Source: Vibrio albus (GTDB taxonomy: Bacteria > Pseudomonadota > Gammaproteobacteria > Enterobacterales > Vibrionaceae). From it: a stretch of DNA of 64,000 bases. The stretch is taken from positions 434,001 to 498,000 of the forward strand of contig NZ_QFWT01000003.1 of assembly GCF_003144035.1 (NCBI RefSeq). The letters are read 5' to 3'. Both the position numbers and the translations under genes were made by a program. The notes beneath the pieces are model-generated. The model worked only from the letters and a program-made list of their open reading frames with translations. It searched no databases and was not told the origin of the DNA. Each line of letters opens with the position of its first letter. Position 1 is the first letter of the stretch. Below, piece by piece: positions 54,894 through 64,000 of the stretch.

Positions 54894-56120
54894 ATGAAAC
54901 CAACAAATATAATAACTACTAATCAGCTAGGTATTGCTGACAGCGAATCAATGACAGAAAGTAAAAGTACAAATTTCTTGTACAACCCGACTTTCCGTTC
55001 TATTGCTTTCCAGCTTATAGCCATACTAGGACTGGTCTACTTCTTTTATGCCATTATTTCGAACGCACTAAACAATCTGGATGCCCGCGGTATTGCCACT
55101 GGTTTTGATTTCCTTTCACAGGAAGCAGGCTTCGGTATATCCATGTCTCTCATTGACTATGATGAGACTTTTTCCTACGGAAGAACGTTCCTGGTAGGCC
55201 TGCTGAATACAGCTCTGGTCTCTTTTCTGGGAATTATATTCGCATCGATGCTTGGATTCACAATTGGTATAGCAAGACTTTCATCAAACTGGATTGTCAA
55301 TCGTTTTGCGGCTGTATACATCGAAATTTTCCGAAGTATCCCACTACTTTTGCAAATCTTCTTTTGGTATTTTGCGGTACTTCAGGTGTTACCTTCACCA
55401 AGACAGAGCCTTAGTCTGGGAGAGGCTATATTCGTAAACGTTCGCGGCCTGTATTTTCCAGCTCCGGTTTTTGAGCCGGGTAGTGAGCTGTTTCTTGGAA
55501 CACTTATCTTAGGTATGGTGTTTGCCGTTATTGTTCACTTTTGGGCTAAAGACAAACAGGAAAGAACCGGTGAACAGACACCGACTTTCCGTATTGCACT
55601 GGGCTTAATCGTAGGCCTTCCCGGACTGGTTTTCCTGTTCAGCGGTATGCCTGTTTCTGCCGACCTCCCGGTATTGAAAGGATTCAACTTCCGTGGTGGC
55701 GTTACTGTCATACCAGAGCTGATTGCCCTACTGCTGGCGCTAAGCATCTATACAGCTTCGTTTATTGCGGAGATTGTTCGTTCTGGCATTAACTCCGTCA
55801 ACCATGGTCAGACCGAAGCAGCCATGTCACTGGGTCTGCCAACCGGCAAGACATTAAAGTTAATCATCATTCCTCAGGCTATGCGTGTCATTATTCCGCC
55901 TCTGACCAGTCAGTTCCTTAACCTGACAAAGAACTCGTCTCTGGCGATGGCCATCGGTTATCCGGATCTGGTTTCCGTGTTTGCGGGAACAACGCTAAAC
56001 CAGACAGGTCAGGCTATCGAAATCATCGCGATGACCATGGCGGTTTATCTGGCATTGAGCCTAATCACCTCAGCCTTTATGAACATTTACAACAAAAAAG
56101 TTTCTCTGGTGGAACGTTAA
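54894..56120 (+). CDS. aapQ: Amino acid ABC transporter permease AapQ
   Basis: 408 residues from the ATG at 54894, with AGAGG upstream; an open frame from 54777 overlaps aapJ and the attenuator and is not the start. Multiple membrane helices, a large periplasmic loop (about 160-245) and the permease EAA-type motif (EAAMSLGLPTGKTLKLIIIPQAMR) are present. Forms the membrane channel with AapM. aapM starts 13 bases after its stop. Confidence 0.92.
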   Translation: MKPTNIITTNQLGIADSESMTESKSTNFLYNPTFRSIAFQLIAILGLVYFFYAIISNALNNLDARGIATGFDFLSQEAGFGISMSLIDYDETFSYGRTFLVGLLNTALVSFLGIIFASMLGFTIGIARLSSNWIVNRFAAVYIEIFRSIPLLLQIFFWYFAVLQVLPSPRQSLSLGEAIFVNVRGLYFPAPVFEPGSELFLGTLILGMVFAVIVHFWAKDKQERTGEQTPTFRIALGLIVGLPGLVFLFSGMPVSADLPVLKGFNFRGGVTVIPELIALLLALSIYTASFIAEIVRSGINSVNHGQTEAAMSLGLPTGKTLKLIIIPQAMRVIIPPLTSQFLNLTKNSSLAMAIGYPDLVSVFAGTTLNQTGQAIEIIAMTMAVYLALSLITSAFMNIYNKKVSLVER

Positions 56121-56132
56121 GAGGAAAGATAA

Positions 56133-57230
56133 ATGAAAGTACATCAATTTCAGGAAGATCTGCCACCACCAGCAAATACTGTTGGGCTTGTTGGCTGGAT
56201 AAGAAAAAACTTATTTAACAGCCCGCTAAACACCATTCTAACTTTTGTACTTGGTTACATAGCGGTATCTATCATTCTTGCGGTCGGTGAATGGGGCATC
56301 CTAAATGCCGACTGGATTGGCACAACCGCCGATGCCTGTAGTAAAGACGGTGCTTGCTGGGTATTTATCAGCGTACGCTGGGAACAATTCATGTACGGCT
56401 TTTACCCAGATGCAGAGCTGTGGCGTCCCCGCTTTTTCTACGCAACACTAGCCATTCTTATCGCCCTGCTAGCGTATGAAAAAACACCTAAGCGTACCTG
56501 GATAGCATTATTTACCATCACTATTTACCCGTTAATAATTGCGACTTTGCTATACGGTGGCGTATTTGGCCTGGAAACGGTTGAAACCCACCTTTGGGGT
56601 GGCCTGTTGGTCACTCTGGTTATTGCACTGGTTGGTATTGTGGTTTCTCTGCCTATCGGTATTGTTCTGGCACTTGGTCGCCGTTCGGATATGCCGGTTA
56701 TTCGTTCTATCAGTACGGTGTATATCGAAGTCTGGCGTGGCGTACCACTTATTACCGTTCTGTTTATGGCTTCCGTTATGCTGCCACTGTTCCTTTCTGA
56801 AGGGTCAGAAACCGACAAACTCGTTCGCGCTCTTATTGGTGTGGTGATGTTCGCATCGGCTTATATGGCGGAAGTCGTTCGGGGTGGTCTGCAAGCGATT
56901 CCGAAAGGTCAGTATGAAGCAGCTGATGCTCTGGGCTTAAGTTACTGGAAAAAAATGGGGTTGGTTATTCTTCCTCAATCACTGAAAATTTCCATTCCTT
57001 CGATTGTGAATACTTTTATTGAGTTATTCAAAGATACCAGTCTGGTACTGATCATCGGTATGTTCGATGTGCTTGGTATCGGTCAATCAGCAAACACCGA
57101 CCCTGAATGGCTTGGGTTTGCAACAGAGAGTTATGTATTTGTCGCGTTAGTGTTCTGGGTGTTCTGCTTTGGCATGTCGAGATATTCGATCTGGCTTGAG
57201 AACAAACTTCATACCGGTCACAAACGATAA
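56133..57230 (+). CDS. aapM: Amino acid ABC transporter permease AapM
   Basis: 365 residues with GAGGAAAG before the ATG. Has the same layout as AapQ: N-terminal helix, periplasmic loop, then the permease core with EVWRGVPLITVLF and the coupling motif EAADALGLSYWKKMGLVILPQS. Partner of AapQ and the ATPase AapP, 28 bases upstream of aapP. Confidence 0.93.
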   Translation: MKVHQFQEDLPPPANTVGLVGWIRKNLFNSPLNTILTFVLGYIAVSIILAVGEWGILNADWIGTTADACSKDGACWVFISVRWEQFMYGFYPDAELWRPRFFYATLAILIALLAYEKTPKRTWIALFTITIYPLIIATLLYGGVFGLETVETHLWGGLLVTLVIALVGIVVSLPIGIVLALGRRSDMPVIRSISTVYIEVWRGVPLITVLFMASVMLPLFLSEGSETDKLVRALIGVVMFASAYMAEVVRGGLQAIPKGQYEAADALGLSYWKKMGLVILPQSLKISIPSIVNTFIELFKDTSLVLIIGMFDVLGIGQSANTDPEWLGFATESYVFVALVFWVFCFGMSRYSIWLENKLHTGHKR

Positions 57231-57257
57231 GTTAAATAAAGAATTCGAGGACGTATT

Positions 57258-58013
57258 ATGACGCAGCAACCACAAGATGATTATGTAATCAAAATCAAAC
57301 ACATGAACAAATGGTACGGCGAGTTTCACGTACTGAAAGACATTAACCTTAAAGTTAAAAAAGGCGAGAAAATTGTAATCTGTGGCCCTTCTGGCTCAGG
57401 TAAATCCACAATGATCCGCTGTATTAACCGTCTTGAAGAACACCAACAAGGGAAGATTATTGTCGGTGGTACCGAATTAACAGAAGATCTGAAGAACATC
57501 GAAGCGGTTCGTCATGAAGTTGGTATGTGCTTCCAGCACTTTAATCTGTTCCCTCACCTGTCTGTACTGGATAACTGTACGCTGGCACCAATCTGGGTGA
57601 AGAAAATGCCTAAAGAGGAAGCAGAAGAAATTGCGATGAAATACCTGGAGCGGGTTAAGATCCCGCATCAGGCCCACAAGTACCCAGGACAACTTTCTGG
57701 TGGTCAGCAGCAACGTGTAGCGATTGCCCGTTCACTATGCATGAACCCAAACATTATGTTGTTTGATGAACCAACATCGGCGCTTGACCCAGAAATGGTT
57801 CGTGAAGTACTGGACGTAATGGTTGAACTGGCCGAAGAAGGCATGACTATGCTTTGTGTTACTCACGAAATGGGCTTTGCGAAAGAAGTAGCGGATCGAG
57901 TTATCTTTATGGATGCCGGTGAAATTATTGAAGAAAACAACCCCGTTGATTTCTTCGAAAACCCGCAATCCGATCGCACCCAGAACTTCCTGAGTCAGAT
58001 CCTAAGTCACTAA
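57258..58013 (+). CDS. aapP: Amino acid ABC transporter ATPase AapP
   Basis: 251 residues: Walker [11 protein letters not shown]-loop [12 protein letters not shown], signature [15 protein letters not shown], Walker [17 protein letters not shown] and switch histidine [11 protein letters not shown]. It is of the polar amino-acid uptake (PAAT) type and energises AapQM. Last gene of the operon, followed by a strong terminator. Confidence 0.95.
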   Translation: MTQQPQDDYVIKIKHMNKWYGEFHVLKDINLKVKKGEKIVICGPSGSGKSTMIRCINRLEEHQQGKIIVGGTELTEDLKNIEAVRHEVGMCFQHFNLFPHLSVLDNCTLAPIWVKKMPKEEAEEIAMKYLERVKIPHQAHKYPGQLSGGQQQRVAIARSLCMNPNIMLFDEPTSALDPEMVREVLDVMVELAEEGMTMLCVTHEMGFAKEVADRVIFMDAGEIIEENNPVDFFENPQSDRTQNFLSQILSH

Positions 58014-58041
58014 ATTGGTGATCTTATTTCACTATACGACC

Positions 58042-58076
58042 AAAGGGTTAAGCTTCGGCTTAACCCTTTTACTTTT
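58042..58076 (+). terminator. aap operon terminator
   Basis: AAAGGGTTAAGC (58042-58053) pairs with GCTTAACCCTTT (58058-58069) around a TTCG loop, followed by a T-rich tract. Confidence 0.9.
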
Positions 58077-58257
58077 CCAGTCGTCAGAAGATATTCTCGC
58101 CCTTCCGTGCTGACACATTCTGTTACACCTTTACTCGCAGTAAACTTATTAATTTTATTAGAATTGATATAGCAAATGGTGAAGTTAGGGGTTGAAATTC
58201 TGAACTTTCACGCCAATATATAACCTAAATTAGAAAGTCACTTTTGTGAGGAAGATT

Positions 58258-58920
58258 ATGAATAGTCCAATGGTATCCCGTACCACTACCCAACAAGGTG
58301 TGATGCAGACAAACAAAGTCCTGCGTAATACCTATTTCCTGCTGTCAATGACACTACTCTGGTCTGCAGTAGTTGCCGGCTTCTCCATGGCGATGAATCT
58401 GCCTCGCCCGGGTTTAATCATTATGCTGGTTGGTTTTTACGGCCTGCTGTTTCTGGTTGAGAAAAACCGTAACAACAGTATGGGTCTGGTATTTACCTTC
58501 CTATTCACCGGTTTCTTAGGTTACACCATTGGTCCTATCCTTAGCATGTACATTGGTGCCGGCATGGGTGATGTGGTAATGACTGCGCTCGGCGGTACTG
58601 CTCTGGCTTTCCTTGGGGCATCAACCTACGCACTGACAACGAAACGAGACCTTTCCTTCCTAAACGGTATTATGATGGCCGGTTTCGTGGTTATTCTGGT
58701 CGCTATGGTTGCAAACATCTTCCTGCAGATGCCTGCTCTGTACCTGGCCATGAGCGGAATGTTCATCCTGTTCTCTACAGGTGCTATCCTGCTGACGACA
58801 CAACAGATCGTGCGTGGTGGTGAAACCAACTACATTTCAGCCACCATTACGCTGTATGTCTCTATCTACAACCTGTTTATTAGCCTGTTAAGCATCCTTG
58901 GCGTGATGAACGACGACTAA
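58258..58920 (+). CDS. yccA: Bax inhibitor-1 family membrane protein (YccA)
   Basis: 220 residues from the ATG at 58258 (GAGGAAG just upstream; an in-frame GTG four codons earlier overlaps that site). Seven membrane helices and the BI-1 conserved segments (NTYFLLSMTLLWSAVVAGF, GFLGYTIGPILSMYIG). YccA is a substrate and inhibitor of FtsH. A terminator follows. Confidence 0.92.
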   Translation: MNSPMVSRTTTQQGVMQTNKVLRNTYFLLSMTLLWSAVVAGFSMAMNLPRPGLIIMLVGFYGLLFLVEKNRNNSMGLVFTFLFTGFLGYTIGPILSMYIGAGMGDVVMTALGGTALAFLGASTYALTTKRDLSFLNGIMMAGFVVILVAMVANIFLQMPALYLAMSGMFILFSTGAILLTTQQIVRGGETNYISATITLYVSIYNLFISLLSILGVMNDD

Positions 58921-58942
58921 TTCAGCACTTAATAAATTTCCT

Positions 58943-58971
58943 AAGCCCGGAATTAACTTCCGGGCTTTTTT
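58943..58971 (+). terminator. yccA terminator
   Basis: AAGCCCGGAA (58943-58952) pairs with TTCCGGGCTT (58958-58967), followed by a T run. Confidence 0.9.
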
Positions 58972-59027
58972 ATTTGTAGAAGCTGATATACGCTTAATAA
59001 CAGAGCAAACAACCGATAAGAAAACCC

Positions 59028-59357
59028 ATGTTTAAATACCAAGGAAAACAAATAGAAACTGATTCAGAAGGTTACCTTCTAAATGTCGATGACTGGGAAG
59101 AAGGAATGATCGAAATCCTGGCACAGCAGGAAGGCATTGAACTGACTGATGATCACCTGGAGATTATCCATTTCGTGCGTGACTTTTATCAGGAGTTTAA
59201 CACTTCCCCTGCCGTCAGAATGCTGGTAAAAGCGGTTGAAAAAGAACACGGCCCCGAAAAAGGTAATAGTAAGTACCTGTTTAAGCTATTTAAGAAAGGG
59301 CCAGCCAAGCAAGCAACCAAACTGGCCGGACTACCAAAGCCAGCCAAATGTTTGTAA
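59028..59357 (+). CDS. tusE: Sulfur relay protein TusE (DsrC family)
   Basis: 109 residues with [19 protein letters not shown] and the conserved penultimate cysteine in PKPAKCL that accepts sulfur from the TusBCD complex and passes it to MnmA for 2-thiouridine in tRNA. Full length for TusE. The order yccA-tusE-acyP-rlmI matches that of E. coli and other gammaproteobacteria. Confidence 0.94.
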   Translation: MFKYQGKQIETDSEGYLLNVDDWEEGMIEILAQQEGIELTDDHLEIIHFVRDFYQEFNTSPAVRMLVKAVEKEHGPEKGNSKYLFKLFKKGPAKQATKLAGLPKPAKCL

Positions 59358-59385
59358 GGTTGCAGGAGCGGAATTTAATCCGCTC

Positions 59386-59661
59386 CTAATACAGAATCTC
59401 AAAACTCCGATAACTCTTCACCTCTGCCGGTTCAGAAATTAGCTGAGTCACCGTCGCACTCCTCGGTCCCTCTTTCAGCCATTCATGCAGTGAATCCACT
59501 TTATCAGTGCTTCCGCATGCGATCACTTCGACGTCCCCGTTGTACAGGTTTTTAGCGTACCCTGTTAACCCTCTTTTCAGACCTTCGTGACACGTGTGAT
59601 AACGAAACCCAACGCCCTGAACCACACCTTTTACAATAAACCTCATACACTTCTGAGTCAT
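59386..59661 (-). CDS. acyP: Acylphosphatase
   Basis: 91 residues. The acyl-phosphate-binding loop VQGVGFRYH with catalytic Arg20 and the catalytic Asn38 in AKNLYNGDVEV are in place. It hydrolyses acyl phosphates. Convergent with tusE. Confidence 0.93.
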   Translation of the reverse strand: MTQKCMRFIVKGVVQGVGFRYHTCHEGLKRGLTGYAKNLYNGDVEVIACGSTDKVDSLHEWLKEGPRSATVTQLISEPAEVKSYRSFEILY

Positions 59662-59800
59662 AATTCAGGCTCCTGTTTATCTCTGTATTTTATAGGTAGT
59701 TATATACAGTTTAGCGTAAAAGCCCGGGATAATTTATTGACTACCCGCCCGTTTTTTCGCGACAATACCGCCCCTTTTAGATCAAAGCAGGCAACACACC

Positions 59801-60994
59801 ATGACAGCGTCCATTTATCTGGCGAAAGGCAGAGATAAGTCACTAAGACGAAAGCACCCTTGGATCTTTTCCAGAGGCGTAGAGCGGATTGAAGGCTCTC
59901 CTCAATCTGGCGAAACCGTCGATGTCTTCGCACAGAACGGTCAATGGTTGGCGAAAGCGGCCTATTCCCCTAGTTCTCAGATCCGTGCCCGTGTATGGAG
60001 TTTTGAAAAAGAAGAGATCAACAAAGACTTCTTTGTTAAACGTATTCAACAGGCTCAGTTGCTAAGAGAAGAGATTATTGAACGTGACGGCGTCACTGGG
60101 TACCGACTGATTGCCGCAGAATCTGACGGGCTTCCCGGCATTACCATTGACCGATACCAGAACTTTTTGGTGTGTCAGCTACTGAGCGCCGGTGCTGAGT
60201 GTCAGAAACAAGTTTTGGTCGAGGCCCTGCTTGAATGTTTCCCGAACAGCAATATCTATGAACGTTCGGATGTTTCTGTACGTAAAAAAGAAGGCCTTAA
60301 AGAAACAATGGGGGTACTCCACGGTGAAGAGCCGCCAGAGTCTGTCATCATTGAAGAAAACGGCGTAAAAATCAGTGTTGATATCAAAGGCGGGCATAAG
60401 ACCGGCTTCTATCTTGACCAGCGAGACAGTCGTCAACAGTCTGTTAAATACGTCAAAGATAAAGAAGTGCTGAACTGTTTCTCCTATACCGGAGGCTTTG
60501 GCTTATACGCACTTAAGGGCGGAGCAAAACGAGTCATCAATGCCGATGTCTCACAGCCCGCTCTGGATACGGCGAAACATAATGCAGAAATCAACGGCTT
60601 TGATATCTCCAAAAAGCGTGCTGTGTTTCTGAATGCCGATGTATTTAAACTGCTGCGTGAATATCGCGATCAGGGTACTAAATTCGATGTGGTTATTATG
60701 GATCCACCTAAGTTTGCCGAGTCGAAAGCACAGCTTAATGGCGCATGCCGTGGCTACAAAGATATTAATATGCTGGCCATGCAGATCCTTAAGCCGGGCG
60801 GCACACTCTTAACCTACTCCTGCTCAGGTCTGATGGAACAGAGCCTATTCCAGAAAATTCTTTCAGATGCGGCTCTGGATGCTAATCGTTCAGTCAAGTT
60901 TATCGAGCGTTTTGAACAGGCAGCAGACCACCCGGTTGATACGGCTTATCCGGAAGGTTTTTACCTGAAAGGGTTTGCGTGTAAGGTGCTGTAG
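59801..60994 (+). CDS. rlmI: 23S rRNA m5C1962 methyltransferase RlmI
   Basis: 397 residues: N-terminal PUA domain ([20 protein letters not shown]), EEHD-like middle domain and a C-terminal methyltransferase with [31 protein letters not shown] and the catalytic cysteine in YSCSGLM. A perfect matS site lies within the gene. Shares its terminator region with the convergent adhesin gene. Confidence 0.94.
   Translation: MTASIYLAKGRDKSLRRKHPWIFSRGVERIEGSPQSGETVDVFAQNGQWLAKAAYSPSSQIRARVWSFEKEEINKDFFVKRIQQAQLLREEIIERDGVTGYRLIAAESDGLPGITIDRYQNFLVCQLLSAGAECQKQVLVEALLECFPNSNIYERSDVSVRKKEGLKETMGVLHGEEPPESVIIEENGVKISVDIKGGHKTGFYLDQRDSRQQSVKYVKDKEVLNCFSYTGGFGLYALKGGAKRVINADVSQPALDTAKHNAEINGFDISKKRAVFLNADVFKLLREYRDQGTKFDVVIMDPPKFAESKAQLNGACRGYKDINMLAMQILKPGGTLLTYSCSGLMEQSLFQKILSDAALDANRSVKFIERFEQAADHPVDTAYPEGFYLKGFACKVL
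60084..60096. other. matS site
   Basis: GTGACGGCGTCAC fits the E. coli consensus GTGACRNYGTCAC at every position. It lies inside rlmI. The MatP gene is in the same window. Confidence 0.8.
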
Positions 60995-61014
60995 TATTCC
61001 TGAACTAAAAATCA

Positions 61015-61040
61015 GGGCTCCGGTAAAGGAGCCCTTTTTT
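61015..61040 (+). terminator. rlmI terminator
   Basis: GGGCTCC (61015-61021) pairs with GGAGCCC (61028-61034), followed by six T. It lies between two convergent stops. Confidence 0.9.
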
Positions 61041-61058
61041 ATACACCGCATATAAAGA

Positions 61059-64000
61059 CTAGTCTGTCACAATGCCATTGTTCTGTAACAAGTAGTCTGT
61101 TAATTGCGTAGTCATATCATCAGCATAACCTTCAAAAACAATGGTTACGCTTTCACCACCATGTTCGATAATCAGCTCAGAATCCAGTCCATTAGCTGAC
61201 TCGGTGACAGAGAGTGAATTCAGGTAACTATCCACTTCGGTGTCAGACATATCAGACAGAATATCGGAAAGATCGATTTTATCACCATCAGCAATACTGA
61301 AATCTTTAATGGTATCGGTTGAGCCATCAAGGTCTTCAGCTTTCCAGATAAAGGTGTCGATACCCTCTCCGCCAACAAGAATATCGTTGCCTTCACCACC
61401 GATCAGATAATCATTACCCGCTCCGCCGTCAAGGTAATCATCGCCAGGACCTCCTCGAAGTACGTCGGTGGCATCACCACCATACAGGCTATCATTTCCT
61501 AATCCACCGTAGATTAAGTCCACCCCTCCTTGTCCATAAACGGTATCCTCTCCGTCTCCGCTGAACGCGACGTCAGTAAAGGCGTTATTGGTGTACTCAT
61601 CAACAACTTTCGAATCAGAAGTGGTATCCATGTATTGCATTTCAGCATCTGTTGCATCGATAAATTTTTCAATATCATTGATCAATGCTTGCTCATCACC
61701 TTCCGTTTTGTTGGCTTTTGATGCATCGCCAAGGAAGATGGTATCGTCACCAGCACCAGTAGAAACGAAATCACCTCCTCCATAGGTATTGATGTTTGCA
61801 CCATCAGCATCGTAAGGGATGTCCTGTTCAGTATCTGCACTACCAGGAATAGTTTTCCATGCAAGCACAGGATTATCAGGATCAGTAGTATCAATTTGGA
61901 TAATATCCCTGACATCACCAGTAGCCTGGATATCAAATGGCACCACAGTGATATCTACACTGCCCGATACTGTACCTGTTCCATCGGATACAGAATAAGT
62001 GAAATCTCCGACATCACCATCAGCAACAGGATCATAGTCATATGGTGCGTCGTATTCCAAACCAAGAAGCTGTTCCTCAGTCAGGATGTCACCACTTTGA
62101 ACGGGATCGCCGTTTGCGTAAGTAACCGTACCTAATGTCGGTAGTCCTGTCACTTCAATAGTCAATACACTATCGTCTACATCTGTTGGTGCTGTTAATC
62201 CAAGGTTAGTATCATCACTATCTTCAAAGACAGTAATCGTATTACTGGAAACAACTGGAAGATCATTCACACCGGTAATGGTGATAGTGATGTCATGTTC
62301 TGTTCCTTCAGCGGTTTCAACAGTAAACACTTCCTGTTTGGTGTCGCCGTCACCCAGATACTGCACATCGCTGTTGGCCACGTTGTAAACCCAGTTACCG
62401 GCCGCATCAATGGTTAATGAACCCAGAGCCCCAACACTGGCAACAACACTACCCGGTACAAAGACCGCCTCTCCTTCGTCCGCATCGGTAACCGTCAGAA
62501 TGCCACTGTCGGTAAGGGTCGGATCACTGGCATCTTCGGTCACTGCACCGCTGTCATCACCAGAGACCACCGCGCCGTCATTCACACCGGTAATGGTGAT
62601 AGTGATGTCATGTTCTGTTCCTTCAGCGGTTTCAACAGTAAACACTTCCTGTTTGGTGTCGCCGTCACCCAGGTACTGCACATCGCTGTTGGCTACGTTG
62701 TAGACCCAGTTACCGGCCGCATCGATGGTTAAGGAGCCTAACGCGCCCGCACTGGCACTTACGCTAGCCGGTACAAAGACCGCCTCACCTTCGTCCGCAT
62801 CAGTAACCGTCAGAATACCACTGTCAGTCAACGTAGGATCGCTGGCGTCTTCGGTCACCGCACCGCTGTCATCACCAGAGACCACCGCGCCGTCATTCAC
62901 ACCGGTAATGGTGATAGTGATGTCATGTTCTGTTCCTTCAGCGGTTTCAACAGTAAAGACTTCCTGTTTGGTGTCGCCGTCACCCAGGTACTGCACATCG
63001 CTGTTGGCTACGTTGTAGACCCAGTTACCGGCCGCATCGATGGTTAAGGAGCCTAACGCGCCCGCACTGGCACTTACGCTGGCCGGTACAAAGACCGCCT
63101 CTCCTTCGTCCGCATCGGTAACCGTCAGAATGCCACTGTCGGTCAGGGTCGGATCGCTGGCGTCTTCGGTCACCGCACCGCTGTCATCACCGGAGACCAC
63201 CGCGCCGTCATTCACGCCGGTAATGGTGATAGTGATGTCGTGTTCGGTGCCGTCTTCCGTTGCCACGGTAAACACTTCCTGTTTGGTGTCGCCGTCACCC
63301 AGGTACTGCACATCGCTGTTGGCCACGTTGTAAACCCAGTTACCGGCCGCATCAATGGTTAAGGAGCCTAACGCGCCCGCACTGGCACTTACGCTGGCCG
63401 GTACAAAGACCGCCTCTCCTTCGTCCGCATCGGTAACCGTCAGAATGCCACTGTCGGTCAGGGTCGGATCGCTGGCATCTTCGGTGACCGCACCGCTGTC
63501 ATCACCGGAGACCACCGCGCCGTCATTCACACCGGTAATGGTGATGGTGATGTCGTGTTCGGTGCCGTCTTCCGTTGCCACGGTAAACACTTCCTGTTTG
63601 GTGTCGCCGTCACCCAGGTACTGCACATCGCTGTTGGCCACGTTGTAAACCCAGTTACCGGCCGCATCAATGGTTAAGGAGCCTAACGCGCCCGCACTGG
63701 CACTTACGCTGGCCGGTACAAAGACCGCCTCACCTTCGTCCGCATCAGTAACCGTCAGAATACCACTGTCAGTCAGCGTAGGATCGCTGGCATCTTCGGT
63801 CACTGCACCGCTGTCATCACCAGAGACCACCGCGCCGTCATTCACACCGGTAATGGTGATAGTGATGTCATGTTCTGTTCCTTCAGCGGTTTCAACAGTA
63901 AACACTTCCTGTTTGGTGTCGCCGTCACCCAGGTACTGCACATCGCTGTTGGCTACGTTGTAGACCCAGTTACCGGCCGCATCGATGGTTAAGGAGCCTA
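61059..64000 (-). CDS. Giant VCBS-repeat RTX adhesin, C-terminal part (5' end outside window)
   Basis: The frame is open to the right edge, so only about 980 C-terminal residues are seen. From the N-terminal side: at least five 105-residue VCBS-type repeats (LTDSGILTVTDADEGEAVF, AGNWVYNVANSDVQYLGDGD, HDITITITGVND), a cadherin-like domain (about 62265 down to 61940) and RTX nonapeptide repeats (GGLGNDSLYGGDATD, GGAGNDYLIGGEGND). It ends in a C-terminal type I secretion signal region (FIWKAEDLDGSTDTIKDF). Such proteins are exported by an ABC-type exporter, bind Ca2+ and mediate attachment or biofilm formation. No exporter gene lies within the window; one may lie upstream of the adhesin. Confidence 0.9.
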   Translation of the reverse strand, partial: GSLTIDAAGNWVYNVANSDVQYLGDGDTKQEVFTVETAEGTEHDITITITGVNDGAVVSGDDSGAVTEDASDPTLTDSGILTVTDADEGEAVFVPASVSASAGALGSLTIDAAGNWVYNVANSDVQYLGDGDTKQEVFTVATEDGTEHDITITITGVNDGAVVSGDDSGAVTEDASDPTLTDSGILTVTDADEGEAVFVPASVSASAGALGSLTIDAAGNWVYNVANSDVQYLGDGDTKQEVFTVATEDGTEHDITITITGVNDGAVVSGDDSGAVTEDASDPTLTDSGILTVTDADEGEAVFVPASVSASAGALGSLTIDAAGNWVYNVANSDVQYLGDGDTKQEVFTVETAEGTEHDITITITGVNDGAVVSGDDSGAVTEDASDPTLTDSGILTVTDADEGEAVFVPASVSASAGALGSLTIDAAGNWVYNVANSDVQYLGDGDTKQEVFTVETAEGTEHDITITITGVNDGAVVSGDDSGAVTEDASDPTLTDSGILTVTDADEGEAVFVPGSVVASVGALGSLTIDAAGNWVYNVANSDVQYLGDGDTKQEVFTVETAEGTEHDITITITGVNDLPVVSSNTITVFEDSDDTNLGLTAPTDVDDSVLTIEVTGLPTLGTVTYANGDPVQSGDILTEEQLLGLEYDAPYDYDPVADGDVGDFTYSVSDGTGTVSGSVDITVVPFDIQATGDVRDIIQIDTTDPDNPVLAWKTIPGSADTEQDIPYDADGANINTYGGGDFVSTGAGDDTIFLGDASKANKTEGDEQALINDIEKFIDATDAEMQYMDTTSDSKVVDEYTNNAFTDVAFSGDGEDTVYGQGGVDLIYGGLGNDSLYGGDATDVLRGGPGDDYLDGGAGNDYLIGGEGNDILVGGEGIDTFIWKAEDLDGSTDTIKDFSIADGDKIDLSDILSDMSDTEVDSYLNSLSVTESANGLDSELIIEHGGESVTIVFEGYADDMTTQLTDYLLQNNGIVTD
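62266..64000 (-). repeat. Tandem 315-bp repeats within the adhesin gene
   Basis: About five and a half head-to-tail units of 315 bp (105 codons) continuing past the window edge. Units are nearly identical; they fall into two types by the codons for VETAEGTEH or VATEDGTEH. The unit closest to the C-terminus is the most diverged (GSVVASVGALG). Confidence 0.95.

Noticed and set aside
62410..63963. Five evenly spaced 97-residue frames on the + strand opposite the adhesin
   Set aside because: They repeat every 315 bp because they mirror the adhesin repeats, lack ribosome sites and have low-complexity Ser/Thr/Val composition.

Overview
The window looks like a Vibrio chromosome near the replication terminus. 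The order matP - lonH-type protease - fabA / rmf - uup - rlmKL - zapC - pyrD - NAD-glutamate dehydrogenase - pepN - prc - proQ is the usual Vibrio terminus neighbourhood. It also holds a dif (XerC/XerD) site, the gene for the Ter-macrodomain protein MatP and one perfect match to the matS consensus (60084-60096). The left edge carries a FIST/NosP-like protein followed by a VpsS-type hybrid histidine kinase. No tRNA, rRNA or CRISPR array was seen. All function calls rest on reading the sequence, without database searches.

Region by region. (1) 1-2720: NO-sensing-type FIST protein (5' end outside the window) and hybrid kinase, + strand. (2) 2892-8137, - strand: a tight four-gene operon encoding an AMP-forming acyl-CoA synthetase, a fused alpha-beta E1 of a 2-oxoacid dehydrogenase, a lipoyl E2 and an acyl carrier protein, with no E3. 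This is the most unusual metabolic unit in the window. (3) 8408-19155: a filamentous (inovirus) prophage flanked by two dif-like sites. It has a regulator whose last codons lie inside the dif site, an operator-rich divergent region, Rep, a DUF1293-like protein, the major coat protein, a 22-residue minor coat candidate, pIII-like, pVI-like, Zot/pI and its own secretin. Reverse-oriented cargo follows: a STAND/Sll1717-like P-loop ATPase, a strongly structured intergenic region that probably holds the origin and packaging signal, a membrane-anchored DUF2726 nuclease-like protein and a second regulator. (4) 19228-19490: a decayed ISNCY-type transposase remnant.

(5) 19612-43606: housekeeping block, mostly - strand: matP, lonH-like, fabA with a FabR-like operator, rmf, a GlyGly-CTERM DUF3466 protein, uup, rlmKL, zapC, pyrD, gdhB, pepN, prc and proQ. 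(6) 43701-53215: msrC, the letAB (yebST) lipid-transport pair, rsmF followed by a multi-hairpin RNA candidate, an S1-domain CvfB-like protein, and an orphan PEP-synthase C-terminal-domain protein divergent from aroH. (7) 53253-58076: an aapJQMP amino-acid ABC transporter operon with a long structured leader and an internal attenuator. (8) 58258-60994: yccA, tusE, acyP and rlmI. (9) 61059 to the right edge, - strand: the C-terminal part of a giant type I-secreted VCBS/RTX adhesin with almost identical 315-bp tandem repeats; its 5' part lies outside the window.

Best candidates for undescribed biology are the ACP-linked 2-oxoacid dehydrogenase operon and the inovirus cargo (ATPase plus nuclease-like protein). 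The orphan PEP-binding domain next to a PEP-consuming enzyme and the structured RNA behind rsmF come next.
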